A DNA stretch of 64,000 nt from Banduia mediterranea (GTDB lineage: Bacteria > Pseudomonadota > Gammaproteobacteria > Nevskiales > Nevskiaceae): NCBI RefSeq assembly GCF_031846245.1, contig NZ_JAVRIC010000008.1, positions 1 to 64,000 on the forward strand. Reading direction: 5' to 3'. Each line of letters starts with the position of its first letter. Positions within the stretch are counted from its first letter, which is position 1. This document shows positions 11,876 through 20,580 of this stretch, one piece after another. The notes below the pieces were generated by a model. The model had not been told where the DNA came from. It saw only the letters and a program-made list of their open reading frames with translations, and did no database searches. Both the position numbers and the translations under genes were made by a program.

Positions 11876-14800
11876 GCGGCTTCTCCGGCCAACTCCAGTG
11901 CCTGATTGACGTCGACGCTCACCAGCCGCGACACGCCCGGCTCTTGCATGGTGACTCCGTGCAGATGTTCCGCGAGTTCCATCGTGATCTTGTTGTGGGT
12001 GATGATGATGAATTGCACGTTGGTCGACATCTCCCGGATCACGTCCACGAAGCGACCGACGTTGGCGTCGTCCAACGGGGCATCGACTTCGTCGAGCATA
12101 CAAAAAGGTGCGGGATTGAGTTCGAACAGGGCGAACAGCAGGGCCACGGCGGTCATCGCCTTTTCGCCACCCGACAGCAGGTGGATCGTGGTGTTGCGCT
12201 TGCCCGGCGGGCGCGCCATGACGCGTACACCGGTATCGAGCAGGTCTTCGCCGGTCAGTTCGAGATTGGCTTCGCCGCCGCCGAACAGCCTGGGGAAGCG
12301 GTCGCGGAAGATCGCGTTGACGCGGTCGAAGGTCAGCCTGAAGCGATCCTTGGTTTCCTTGTCGATCTTGCGGATCGCTTCCTCCAGGGTTTCCAGCGCG
12401 GCGGTGATGTCCTCGTACTGCTCGGTGAGCACGGACTCGCGGCCGCCAGCTTCTTCCAGCTCCTGAATCGCTGCCAGATTGATCGCGCCGAGCCGCTCGA
12501 TGCGCCGTGCCATCGAAGCCAGCTTTTCCTCCCACACCGCAGGCGTGGAATCTTCGCTCAATTCGGCCACCAGAGCCGCGTACTCGAACCCGGTCTCGGT
12601 GAATTGCTCGGTGAGCGCGCGCCGCCGTTCCAGCGCCGCCTGCGAATCGAGCTGGGTCTGTTGCAGGCGCTCGCGCGCGGCTTCCACCGCCATGTCCACG
12701 GCGCGCTGCTGTTGCAGCACTTCCGAAAGTCTGGCCTCGGCGGCGGCGCAGCGTTCGCGCGCAGCACGTAAAGCGTCCCGGGCCGCCTGCGTTGCGGCAC
12801 GCGCAGCTTCCAGCTCGTCACGATGCGTGGCGATCGGTTGATCGAGTTCGGCGGCCTGCTGCAGCTGCTCGTGATGCTGTTCGGCCAGGGATTCACGACG
12901 GCCGCTGAGTTCCTCCAGTGCCTGCTCCAGCGCCGTCAACGAACTGCGCGTGGACGCCAGCTGGACCTGCGTCTGATTGCGGCCTTGCTGGACACGCGCC
13001 ATTTCGCCGCGTGCCTGATTCAGTGCGTCTCGTGCCTGAGCCTGCGCCTGCTGCAGTTCCACACGTTCGCCACGCAGACGCTCGGCCACCGCCTCCAGCT
13101 GCGAGAGATTGGATCGTGCCTCGGCCAGTTCGTGCGCGCGCTCTTCACGAGCCTGGGTCTGCGCCTCGATCTCCGTCTGCAACTGGCGGGAACGCGTCTG
13201 AATCTGCTCCAGTCGTACCGCCTGCGCCTGGCGGTAGGCCATGCGCTGCGCCTGGCGCTGACGGGATTGATCGAAACGGCCCGCCAATTCGCGGCGCTCG
13301 GCTTCCATCGCCTGCATGCGCTGGCGCGCAGCATCGAGCTGCTGCTCGCGCTCGCGCACCAGTGCGGCGACTTCTTCGGCCTGTTGGCGCAATTGCTTGA
13401 GCAGGCGGCCGCGCGCGATCACGCCACCCTTGTCCTGCTCCGCGCGCGGGAAACGAGCCCAGCCGTGGCCGCGCCAGACACCGTCGGTGTCGATCACCGA
13501 TTCGCCGGCCGGCAGCGACGGCAGCAGTTGCGCAGCGGCCTCGGCCGAGTCCGCACAATGGATGGTCTGCAACCAGGCCAGCGCGCCGGCCGGTCCGCGT
13601 ACGCGGGCGGCCAGCCGGCCCGGCGCGACCGCGCCATCGGATTCGGAAGCGGCCACCAGCGCTGCACCGGTTTTCGGTCCCAACCGGGTTTGTTCGAGCG
13701 TGCTCGTCTGCGGCGCGATCGGCGCCTGCAGCAGATCGCCGAGCACGTATTCCACGGCCGACTCCCAGCCCGCCTCGACCTGAATAATGCTCGCCAGACG
13801 CGGAGCTTCCTGCAATTCCAGACTTTTGAGCCATTCGCCCAGTGCCTGGTCGTCCTGGCGCAGGGCCGCGTTCTGCAGGGTTTCCAGCGAAGCCATGCGT
13901 CCGCGCGAGGATTGCAGCGTCTGCCGGGATTCGTGCAGCGCCGAGTCCAGGGCCGAACGCTCCTCGCGCAGCTGGGTCAGGGATTCATCGAGGATTTGCA
14001 AACGCGCCTGGCCGTTTTCGATCTCCACCTGCAGCCGGGCCAGTTCCTCGTCGACATCGAACAGGCTGGACTGCAGGGGCGACAGATCCAGCGCGGCATG
14101 CTCCTTCTGCACGCGCTGCAGGCGCTCATCGGCCTGCGACAGGCTCCGCTCCAATTCACGCGCACGCACGCGCTCGCCCTCGGTCTGCACCAGCGGCGCC
14201 TCGGCGCGCTGCGTGAATTCCTCCCAGCGCGTCTGCACCGTGGCCTGCACCTCCTCGGCCTCGATCAGCGCGGACTGGGCGGCGGCTTCCCGCGCCACGG
14301 ACTGCTCGGCCTGCTCAGCCTGCGCCTGCTCGGCGCGACGCAGCGACTCCAGCCGCGCGGCTTCCTGAGCATTGCGCTGCTCCAGATCGCGCAGTTGCAG
14401 CGCGAGCTGGTCGATCTCGCGCTGCTTCAGGGTCTTGAGTTCGTGGGCGTGCTGCAGATTCTGTTCAAGCCGCGCCAGTTCGGCCTCGACCTCGTAAACC
14501 CGACTCTGCTCGGCAGTCAGGCTGGCATTGGCCTCTCGATGCGTGGTTTCCGCAAGGCCGCGCGCTTCGACCTGGGACTGCGCCGCGGCGCGCGCCGCTT
14601 CGAGCACATTCTCGCACTGGCTGATTGCGGCTTCCTGAATGGCGCAGGCGCGCTCCTGTTCACGCACCCGCAGGGCCAGCAGCTCCGCTTTGAGGAGACG
14701 TTCCTGCTCCTTGAGTTCCTTGAATTTCTCGGCGTTGGCCGCCTGCCGGCGCAGCGTATCCAGTCGCGCCTGCAGTTCGCCACGCAAGTCATTGAGTCGC

Positions 14801-15378
14801 GACAGGTTTTCGCGCGTCCCGCGAATCCTGGATTCGGTTTCGCGGCGGCGCTCCTTGTATTTGGAAATTCCGGCGGCCTCTTCCAGCCACATCCGAAGTT
14901 CCTCCGGCTTGGCCTCGATCATGCGCGAAACCATGCCCTGCTCGATGATCGCGTAACCAGTGCGATTGCCCAGACCGGTGCCGAGAAACAGATCCAGCAC
15001 ATCGCGCTTCAGGCACTTGGAACCGTTGAGGTAATACTGGGAACCGCCGTCGCGCGTCAGCTCGCGCTTCACCGCGATCTCGTTGTAGGCCGCGTAGGGC
15101 CCCTGCACCGTTGCATCGGCGTTGTCGAACATCAACTCGACCGAAGCGCGTCCCACCGGCTTGCGGGTCCGCGAGCCGTTGAAGATCACATCGTCCATCG
15201 ACTCCGAGCGAAGCTGCTTCATGCTGGATTCGCCGAGCACCCAGCGCACCGCATCGATCACATTCGATTTGCCGCAGCCATTGGGCCCGACGATGGATGT
15301 CAGATTGGACGGCAGCGGCAATACGCTGGGGTCCACAAAGGACTTGAAGCCGGCCAGTTTGATTTGCGAAAGGCGCAT
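11872..15378 (-). CDS. smc: chromosome segregation ATPase SMC
   Basis: SMC is the condensin ATPase working with ScpA and ScpB, whose genes are also in this window. The 1168-residue protein has the Walker A motif GPNGCGKS at 31-38. Two long coiled coils rich in Gln, Glu, Arg and Ala flank a hinge around residues 515-620. The C-terminal ABC signature LLSGGEKAMTA and Walker B FCMLDEVDAPLDDANV follow. The reading frame stays open to 15927, but the ATG at 15378 gives the family start MRLSQIKLAGFKSF. Many gammaproteobacteria use MukB instead, so SMC-ScpAB narrows the lineage. It is divergent from queF with 159 bp between. Confidence 0.98.
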
Positions 15379-15537
15379 TCGTTCTTGAAAGGCGGCCCGC
15401 CCCCAGGCGCGCTGCGTGCAGAGTTTCGGAGCTGGAAAGCCCGCAAGTGTAGTGGATCGGTGACGCTTGTATGAATGCGTATTTGCCTCGATCAGCCCGT
15501 ACAATGCGCAGCCTTCCGCCACGAGGCCCGTTTGACC

Positions 15538-15960
15538 GTGACAAGCTCGCCCAGCAAGACCCTCGAGACCTTCCCCAACCCCAGTCCGCAGCGTGATTTC
15601 ACGATCCGAATGCGGATACCGGAATTCACCTGCCTGTGCCCCAAGACCGGACAACCCGACTTCGGGACGATCTATCTGGAATATGTGGCGGACGCCCTGT
15701 GCGTCGAGCTCAAGGCACTCAAGCTCTACATCTGGAGCTTCCGCAACGAGGGCAAGTTCCACGAAGCCGTCACCAATGAAATTCTCGACGATCTGGTCGC
15801 CGCGCTGGCGCCGCGCTGGATGCGGGTAACGGCCGTCTTCAATGTGCGCGGCGGCGTCTACACCCATGTGGTGGCCGAACAGCGGCAGGACGGCTGGCAC
15901 GGCGCGATTCTGCCGGCCGCCTGGCATGTGGACCCGACCGGTGCCGGCGAAACGCCCTGA
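15538..15960 (+). CDS. queF: NADPH-dependent 7-cyano-7-deazaguanine reductase (short QueF)
   Basis: QueF reduces preQ0 to preQ1 in queuosine tRNA modification. This is the short, single-domain type (140 residues). The catalytic Cys lies in [14 protein letters not shown], and the NADPH-binding motif in [16 protein letters not shown]. The partner Glu-His residues are in FHEAVTN. I favour the GTG at 15538, which gives the conserved start [19 protein letters not shown] at 15532 has slightly better spacing to a GAGG at 15522-15525, so the start could be six bases upstream. No preQ1 riboswitch is recognisable in the 159-bp gap. Confidence 0.94.
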   Translation: MTSSPSKTLETFPNPSPQRDFTIRMRIPEFTCLCPKTGQPDFGTIYLEYVADALCVELKALKLYIWSFRNEGKFHEAVTNEILDDLVAALAPRWMRVTAVFNVRGGVYTHVVAEQRQDGWHGAILPAAWHVDPTGAGETP

Positions 15961-16069
15961 GGCCGTTCAGGCGGCGCCTCATGCTCAGGTCCTTCCGGAA
16001 GTGTTCGTACAAGACAATGTCGCCCGCAGCACGCAGAATCCCTTCATCGACTCAATGCCGGAGACAGCC

Positions 16070-16555
16070 GTGCGCTCGCTGGAACAATTTCTGACTGATT
16101 ACTCGAAGAGCCACCGAAATCCGACCAATCGCCTGATTCACTATGTCTGCGTGCCGGTGATTTTTTTCGCGACACTCGGGCTGTTCTGGCTGGTTCCGAT
16201 CGGCCGATGGCTGGGTCTGGACGGTGTTGCCGCCAACGGCGTGAATCTCGCCACGCTGGCGGCGGTGCTGGCTCTCGTGTTCTACGCCCGCCTGTCCGCC
16301 GCCAGCTTCGTTTCGATGCTGGCTTGGAGCGCCGTGAGTTTCGCCGTGATCCTGGCGATCGAATCGACCGGCGGTTCCATGCTCGTGATCTGTGCCAGCC
16401 TTTGGCTTGCAGCCTGGGCGCTGCAGTTCTACGGGCACAAGGTCGAGGGCGCAAAGCCGTCGTTCGCAGACGATCTGGTGTTCCTGCTGATCGGCCCGCT
16501 ATTCGTCCAGCACGAACTCATCGGCTCGCCGGGCAAGGGCAAGTCCCAGGCCTGA
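16070..16555 (+). CDS. DUF962/Mpo1-like membrane protein (first copy)
   Basis: A 161-residue protein of the Mpo1/YGL010w (DUF962) family; the yeast member is an iron-dependent 2-hydroxy fatty acid dioxygenase. Family features are the N-terminal SLEQFLTDYSKSHRNPTNRLIHYVCVP, with the conserved NP.N..IH His, then paired hydrophobic helices. A C-terminal GHKVEGAKPSF supplies a second conserved His. It ends by the Mpo1-typical FVQHEL. I chose the GTG at 16070, preceded by GGAG six bases upstream. An ATG at 16055 has no ribosome site. Function in bacteria is unproven. A second family member lies at 59612-59941. Confidence 0.85.
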   Translation: MRSLEQFLTDYSKSHRNPTNRLIHYVCVPVIFFATLGLFWLVPIGRWLGLDGVAANGVNLATLAAVLALVFYARLSAASFVSMLAWSAVSFAVILAIESTGGSMLVICASLWLAAWALQFYGHKVEGAKPSFADDLVFLLIGPLFVQHELIGSPGKGKSQA

Positions 16556-16635
16556 GTCGTCGAGTGAGCCTCAAGAGGCCCGTCGTGCGGACTTCGTGCT
16601 ATAGCGTGAATCACGCGCAGCGTGATGCCGACCTG

Positions 16636-16671
16636 CCCTCGCCCGCTCGCGAATGCGAGCGGTGGGTGAGG
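16636..16671. repeat. GC-rich imperfect palindrome (REP-like)
   Basis: A perfect 8-bp stem, CCGCTCGC (16643-16650) against GCGAGCGG (16655-16662) with loop GAAT, is extended by pyrimidine/purine arms with two extra bases on the right (CCTCGCC against GGTGAGG). There is no T tract, so it is not a standard terminator. It looks like a dispersed REP-type palindrome in the 245-bp gap before the AraC-like gene. Confidence 0.45.
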
Positions 16672-16800
16672 GGAACGACCATGCCGCAAGTGGCACCCTG
16701 CACAATCGCCTGCACAATCGCCCGCACCACCACCTCGCACTGTCCCTGCTGATTTCCGACTCGAAGTTCGACCTCCGGCTTCAAGGTCGGCCCGGATGTC

Positions 16801-17373
16801 GTGCAAAGCCTGAACGCAGAGACAGCCGTGACGATCGTGCATGTCGATCCGGACCACGGACTGTGTCGATTGCTGTTTACGGCGCTGGACAATGCGGACG
16901 TCCTGATTCCGCAGCCCGCCCCGTCGAGCTCCATACAGAAAGCACTGTCTCCGTCGCGATTGCGGAACCTTGATTGCGGTTCGATCCGTAACATTCTGTG
17001 CGACGCGCTGACGGCCTCGTTCGACCTCCACCCGCTCGAATCCGCGCCGGACTCACGCATCGCTCAACTGTGCCGCCGCCTGCGTAGCCAAGCGCCAGAA
17101 GTTCCCACAGTGGCCGCGATTGCGGCGGAAATGCAACTGTCGGGATCGCGGCTCGCGCATCTGTTTCGACAGCAGATGGGCGTCGTGCTGAAACGCTTCC
17201 TGATGCACCTGCGTCTTCAACATGCGATGCGTGCCTGGGGGCCGGGTTGCAGCTTCAGCGAGATCGCAGTGGATGCCAGCTTCTACGATCAGGCCCACCT
17301 GATATGCCCGACGCGCGGCATGCTCGACTTCCTGCCGTCCTTAGCTTGCAGACCCAAGTCTGCATTGAGTTGA
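16801..17373 (+). CDS. short AraC-family-like regulator, possibly degenerate
   Basis: A 190-residue protein from a GTG start. Its second half resembles an AraC DNA-binding domain: PTVAAIAAEMQLSGSRLAHLFRQQMGVVLKRFLMHLRLQHAM is the first helix-turn-helix, and SFSEIAVDASFYDQAHLICPTRG begins the second. In intact members the latter continues as a FRR..G..P segment. Here the frame reads ICPTRGMLDFLPS, so the end of the second motif is altered. The N-terminal 90 residues match no ligand-binding domain I know and are shorter than usual. It may be a small divergent regulator or a decaying one. Start choice is uncertain. Confidence 0.6.
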   Translation: MQSLNAETAVTIVHVDPDHGLCRLLFTALDNADVLIPQPAPSSSIQKALSPSRLRNLDCGSIRNILCDALTASFDLHPLESAPDSRIAQLCRRLRSQAPEVPTVAAIAAEMQLSGSRLAHLFRQQMGVVLKRFLMHLRLQHAMRAWGPGCSFSEIAVDASFYDQAHLICPTRGMLDFLPSLACRPKSALS

Positions 17374-17405
17374 ATCGCTGCGAGAGACTGCCGAAACCCG
17401 CCCTC

Positions 17406-18242
17406 TCAGCCCAGCAGCATCAAGGCTTCGAGATCGCACAACCTGACGCAGCCGTTGCTGAGTCCGCCGCGCAGCACGCTGACGTGACCGCCGGGTTCAC
17501 CCAGACCATCGACCACCAATGATGCGCCCTCGAAATCCTCGTTGCGGGTGTTTTCGTTGACCGTCACCAAGGTCCTGATCCCCGCAGCCACCGCGGCGGC
17601 CATGCCCATCGCCGAGTCCTCCACCGCCACACAAGCCGCAGCACTGGTTCCGAGACGCTGTAGTGCCAACAGGTAGAGGTCCGGCTCGGGCTTCTTGTTC
17701 GGCGCGTCTTCGCCGCAGATCACCACGTCGATCTCGGATTCGAGTTCCGGTCCGATCGTATGCCGCAGCAGCGGCAACAGACTCGCGCGGCTGGCATTGG
17801 TGACGATGGCCACACGCACGCCGCGCGCACGCGCCTCGTGTATCAGGCGGGCCACTCCCGGACGCAGCGGCACCGAACCATCGCGCACCAGATTCGAGAA
17901 CTGTTCCGACTTGAGGTGATGGACTTCGTCGACCCAAGCACGCGCGTCGGCCTTGACGCGCGCGGCGTGGCTGCCCAGATCGGGGCGATAACGCTTGAGG
18001 TAGTGCTGCAGGCGTTCACGCCCACCCGGTTGCTGCAAGAGCTTGCGATACAGCTTGGGGCTCCAGTACCAGCCAAGTCCCATTTTCCGGAAGGCGGAAT
18101 TGTAGGCCGGCCGATGCCCGAGTCGCTCGGTATCCGCCAGCGTGCCATCCATATCGAAGAGTATCGCCTGCAGCGGGGACGGCTCCGTGCGGGCACTTCC
18201 TTGTCCAGGATCGGGGTCCACGAGGACAGCTTGTTCGGTCAT
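17406..18242 (-). CDS. HAD-family phosphatase, CbbY/beta-phosphoglucomutase subgroup
   Basis: A 278-residue HAD hydrolase with the catalytic motif FDMDGTLADTE (Asp31 and Asp33). Motif II is IVTNASRAS, and motif III/IV is KKPEPDLYLLALQRLG followed by VEDSAMGMAAA. The large alpha-helical cap between motifs I and II puts it in subfamily IA, nearest CbbY- and Gph-like sugar-phosphate phosphatases. The exact substrate cannot be read from sequence. I take the ATG at 18242 rather than a TTG one codon upstream. It converges with the AraC-like gene (32 bp) and diverges from gluQ. Confidence 0.85.
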   Translation of the reverse strand: MTEQAVLVDPDPGQGSARTEPSPLQAILFDMDGTLADTERLGHRPAYNSAFRKMGLGWYWSPKLYRKLLQQPGGRERLQHYLKRYRPDLGSHAARVKADARAWVDEVHHLKSEQFSNLVRDGSVPLRPGVARLIHEARARGVRVAIVTNASRASLLPLLRHTIGPELESEIDVVICGEDAPNKKPEPDLYLLALQRLGTSAAACVAVEDSAMGMAAAVAAGIRTLVTVNENTRNEDFEGASLVVDGLGEPGGHVSVLRGGLSNGCVRLCDLEALMLLG

Positions 18243-18398
18243 CAATCAGGTACGCCGTCAGCATAGCAGTTCGCTTCCTGGATCGCGTGACCCGGCGCAC
18301 ACAAGCCCGGCCTGTCAAGACCCTTGCCGGCCTATGCTCACGAAGCGGATTGAACGACAAACTTGAGCATTCCCGCACCCCATGCCGATACTTCGCGC

Positions 18399-19328
18399 AT
18401 GCACCCACCAAGCACCTTCGCCTCGGCTGCCAGAGCCTATCGCGGCCGATTTGCGCCGACGCCGTCAGCGCCGCTTCACCTCGGATCCTTGATCGCCGCG
18501 CTCGCCAGCTACCTGGAAGCGCGGCGGCATCGCGGGCTCTGGCTACTCCGGATCGACGACCTCGACTCGCCGCGTTGCCCCCCCGGCACCGACTCGCTGA
18601 TCTGCGCACAACTCGAAGCGCATGGCCTTTATTGGGATGGACAACCGCGGCGCCAATCGCAGCATCTCCACGAGTACGGCGAAGCGCTGGAGTCGCTGAT
18701 CGCCAGCGGCCAGGTCTATGCCTGCGCCTGCACACGTGCGGTGCTTGCACAGACTTCAGCCCAGGGACCCGATGGCCCCGTCTACAGCGGCACATGCCGC
18801 GAATCCGGGTTGGACCGGCACGGCCATGCGCTGCGATTCCGGATCGGAGCCGGCACCGTCGCGCTGGCCGACGGCTGGCAGGGCGAGGTCGTGCGCAGCC
18901 AGGCCAAAGACATCGGCGATTTCGTGGTGCGCCGCGCCGACGGCATCTTCGGTTATCAACTGGCCTGCGCCGTCGACGAATTCCAGCAGGGCATTACCGA
19001 GGTGGTCCGGGGCGCCGATCTGCTGGCGTCCAGCCTGCGGCAGATTCTGCTGCTGGGGGCACTGGCTTGGCCCCAGCCTGACTATCGCCACCTTCCTGTG
19101 CTGGCCGACGCCGAGGGGCGCAAGCTGTCCAAGCAGAATCACGCCCCCCCGATTGAACAGCGCGACGCCGCCCGGAACCTGAGCCACGCGCTCGAATTTC
19201 TGGGCCAGACGCCCCCGCCCGACTTGGCGGCGGCCCCGGTGCGGGAAGTGATGGACTGGGCACAGGCGAACTGGACCCCTCAGCGCGTTCCGGGCGTCCA
19301 CGAAATTTTCGCCGCGCGACTCGTATAA
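18399..19328 (+). CDS. gluQ: glutamyl-Q tRNA(Asp) synthetase
   Basis: GluQRS is a truncated GluRS paralogue that attaches glutamate to the queuosine of tRNA-Asp. The 309-residue protein has the GRFAPTPSAPLHLGSL active-site start with the HLGS form of HIGH. A zinc site follows (CAC near 120 and YSGTC near 140), and KLSKQNHAPP replaces KMSKS. The anticodon-binding half of GluRS is absent, as expected. I chose the ATG at 18399; a TTG at 18363 is possible. Its TAA stop lies inside the -10 box of phaR. queF is also nearby, so two queuosine-linked genes share the region. Confidence 0.95.
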   Translation: MHPPSTFASAARAYRGRFAPTPSAPLHLGSLIAALASYLEARRHRGLWLLRIDDLDSPRCPPGTDSLICAQLEAHGLYWDGQPRRQSQHLHEYGEALESLIASGQVYACACTRAVLAQTSAQGPDGPVYSGTCRESGLDRHGHALRFRIGAGTVALADGWQGEVVRSQAKDIGDFVVRRADGIFGYQLACAVDEFQQGITEVVRGADLLASSLRQILLLGALAWPQPDYRHLPVLADAEGRKLSKQNHAPPIEQRDAARNLSHALEFLGQTPPPDLAAAPVREVMDWAQANWTPQRVPGVHEIFAARLV

Positions 19329-19337
19329 TGCACTGCA
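19324..19337 (+). promoter_or_regulatory. phaR -10 box with overlapping TGC-N3-GCA dyad
   Basis: TATAAT at 19324-19329 is followed without a gap by TGCACTGCA (19329-19337, sharing the last T). The same dyad sits in the same register in both sRNA promoters downstream. PhaR proteins are known to bind TGC-rich dyads near the -10 region of phasin and phaR promoters, so autorepression is likely. The -35 here is poor. Confidence 0.6.
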
Positions 19338-19361
19338 ACATAACTTGAGCCAGCCGCAAAC

Positions 19362-19856
19362 ATGAGCGATGTCCGCATCATCAAGAAGTATCCGAACCGT
19401 CGCCTGTACGACACGGAGATCAGTCGCTACATCACGCTTGAAGAAGTCCGACAGCTGGTCCTGGAGAACATCGACTTCGAGGTCATCGACAAACGCAGCA
19501 AGGACGACATCACGCGCAGCATCCTTCTGCAGGTCATCGCCGAGCAGGAGGAAGGTGGCGACCCGATCTTCCAGACGGAGATGCTGCGGCACGTCATCCG
19601 CTTCTACGGCGATCCGATGCAGTCGAGCATCAGCCGATATCTGGAACTGTCGATGCAATTGTTCCTGGACCAGCAACACACCTTTGCCGAGCAATTGCGA
19701 CAAATGTTGGGCAAAGCAGAACAGCCGCTACAGTCCCTGCGTGAAATGGCCGAGGAACACGTTCCGATATGGCGTTCGGTCAGACGCGAGTTTCTTCGCA
19801 ACCTCTCGCGCGCCAAAGTGGTTCGCAGTCAGCGCGGTCGGACCGATGAGGAATAA
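19362..19856 (+). CDS. phaR: polyhydroxyalkanoate synthesis repressor PhaR
   Basis: PhaR represses phasin and its own genes and is released when it binds nascent PHA granules. The 164-residue protein has the family N-terminal DNA-binding domain (RIIKKYPNRRLYDTEISRYI, residues 5-24), then the LLQVIAEQEEGGDP linker. The PHA-accumulation domain around MLRHVIRFYGDPMQSSISRYLE comes next. Length is typical of proteobacterial PhaR. No phaC, phaA or phaB is in the window. Its promoter carries a TGC-N3-GCA dyad repeated in the two downstream sRNA promoters, suggesting a local PhaR regulon. Confidence 0.93.
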   Translation: MSDVRIIKKYPNRRLYDTEISRYITLEEVRQLVLENIDFEVIDKRSKDDITRSILLQVIAEQEEGGDPIFQTEMLRHVIRFYGDPMQSSISRYLELSMQLFLDQQHTFAEQLRQMLGKAEQPLQSLREMAEEHVPIWRSVRREFLRNLSRAKVVRSQRGRTDEE

Positions 19857-20022
19857 GGATCACCGCTTCGAGCAGGCAAAATGGCACGAAACTGGCATTG
19901 CAAGTCGGGCAGCATGAGCGCAAATTTCCGATATCTGACGAAAATTCATGAACGATCCGTCATGTTTTTATGAATCCATAATAACCAATTGAATTCATGT
20001 GAAATTTTTTGAACATCGGATG
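19857..20022. other. AT-rich upstream region of sRNA gene 1
   Basis: No gene is seen. From about 19920 to 20010 the sequence is markedly AT-rich, with repeated pieces of ATTCATG and TTTTT. This is unusual for the window and consistent with an UP element or bent DNA feeding the strong promoter at 20023. Confidence 0.4.
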
Positions 20023-20059
20023 TTGACACTCTAGCCACCAATCTTTATACTGCACCGCA
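20023..20059 (+). promoter_or_regulatory. sigma-70 promoter of sRNA gene 1 with TGC-N3-GCA dyad
   Basis: TTGACA (20023-20028), a 17-base spacer and TATACT (20046-20051) form a near-consensus promoter. The dyad TGCACCGCA (20051-20059) starts at the last base of the -10 box, as in the phaR and sRNA 2 promoters. Confidence 0.85.
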
Positions 20060-20181
20060 TCAACAGTAAGAAAGCGACGCGACACCCCCGCAGTTACCGC
20101 TTTCGGACTGTGACCAGTCTCCTCCAGAAAGGCCTCGCGCCTTTCTCGCACCTTGGCCCTCTCTATAGAGGGCTTTTTTTT
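20059..20181 (+). ncRNA. small RNA 1 of a tandem paralogous pair
   Basis: Predicted transcript of about 123 nt, from about A20059 to the T tract at 20174-20181. A 5' stem can form between AGAAAGCG (20069-20076) and CGCTTTC (20098-20104). The conserved core at 20116-20158 contains TCTCCTCC, then a hairpin of AGAAAGGC (20126-20133) with GCCTTTCT (20139-20146), then CGCACCTTGG. The core is 41 of 43 identical to sRNA 2. TCTCCTCC is complementary to Shine-Dalgarno sequences, so base-pairing regulation of mRNAs is likely. No open frame with a ribosome site is present. The exact start is inferred from promoter spacing. Confidence 0.82.
20156..20181 (+). terminator. Rho-independent terminator of sRNA 1
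   Basis: A 7-bp stem, GCCCTCT against AGAGGGC with loop CTAT, is followed by eight T residues (20174-20181). Confidence 0.92.
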
Positions 20182-20367
20182 GTGTGAAATTCTTGAGCCC
20201 ACCGGCTCCAGCCCGATCAACAGGTCCGATCGATGCATTTGACGAGAAAATTGACCGGCTCCGCACGCAAGGCGCGAGCGCCCGTGGATTTACGAACAGT
20301 GCGTCATCAGTATTTCACCGTGCTGCCCCGCGCCACGGGAACGGCTGCGGAATCCATGGTCCAGGAA
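20182..20367. other. spacer between the two sRNA genes
   Basis: No gene or repeat is recognised in these 186 bp. The stretch is GC-rich, unlike the AT-rich region before sRNA 1. Short open frames cross it without ribosome sites. Confidence 0.5.
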
Positions 20368-20404
20368 TTGACAAGCCGTCGGACCATCTTTATAGTGCAC
20401 TGCA
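20368..20404 (+). promoter_or_regulatory. sigma-70 promoter of sRNA gene 2 with TGC-N3-GCA dyad
   Basis: TTGACA (20368-20373), a 17-base spacer and TATAGT (20391-20396). The dyad TGCACTGCA (20396-20404) overlaps the last -10 base exactly as in the phaR promoter. From the -10 box on, the sequence agrees with the phaR promoter for about 17 bases apart from one position. Confidence 0.86.
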
Positions 20405-20544
20405 ACAAGAGTCAGGCAACAAAAACCCGGCAGAGCCGGGTCGAATGATTGCTTTTCTGGTTCTTTGAAGATTAACGAGTCTCCTCCAGAAAGGCTTTGC
20501 GCCTTTCTCGCACCTTGGCCTCCACCATGTGGAGGCTTTTTTTT
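20404..20544 (+). ncRNA. small RNA 2 of a tandem paralogous pair
   Basis: Predicted transcript of about 141 nt. Hairpin 1 is ACCCGGC (20425-20431), loop AGA, GCCGGGT (20435-20441). Hairpin 2 is AGAAAGGC (20488-20495), loop TTTGC, GCCTTTCT (20501-20508). It is preceded by single-stranded TCTCCTCC (20480-20487) and followed by CGCACCTTGG. A terminator closes it. The 43-nt core at 20478-20520 nearly duplicates sRNA 1, while the 5' parts and the terminator stems differ. Both terminator stems stay paired despite sequence change, which argues for selection on structure. It converges on pnp. Confidence 0.84.
20518..20544 (+). terminator. Rho-independent terminator of sRNA 2
   Basis: An 8-bp stem, GCCTCCAC against GTGGAGGC with loop CAT, is followed by eight T residues (20537-20544). 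Confidence 0.93.
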
Positions 20545-20580
20545 GCACGTACGATTAGTAGACTGATTGTGCTCCTAAAT

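Noticed and set aside
12823-15474. 883-codon open frame opposite smc
   Set aside because: It mirrors the smc coding strand, has no ribosome site or family resemblance, and such antisense frames are common in high-GC genes.
19857-20022. A third sRNA copy before sRNA 1
   Set aside because: No core motif, terminator or promoter pair; only AT-rich repeats.
19960-20266. Short minus-strand open frames through the sRNA region
   Set aside because: No ribosome sites, and they cross a terminator and a promoter; the plus-strand RNA structure explains the sequence better.
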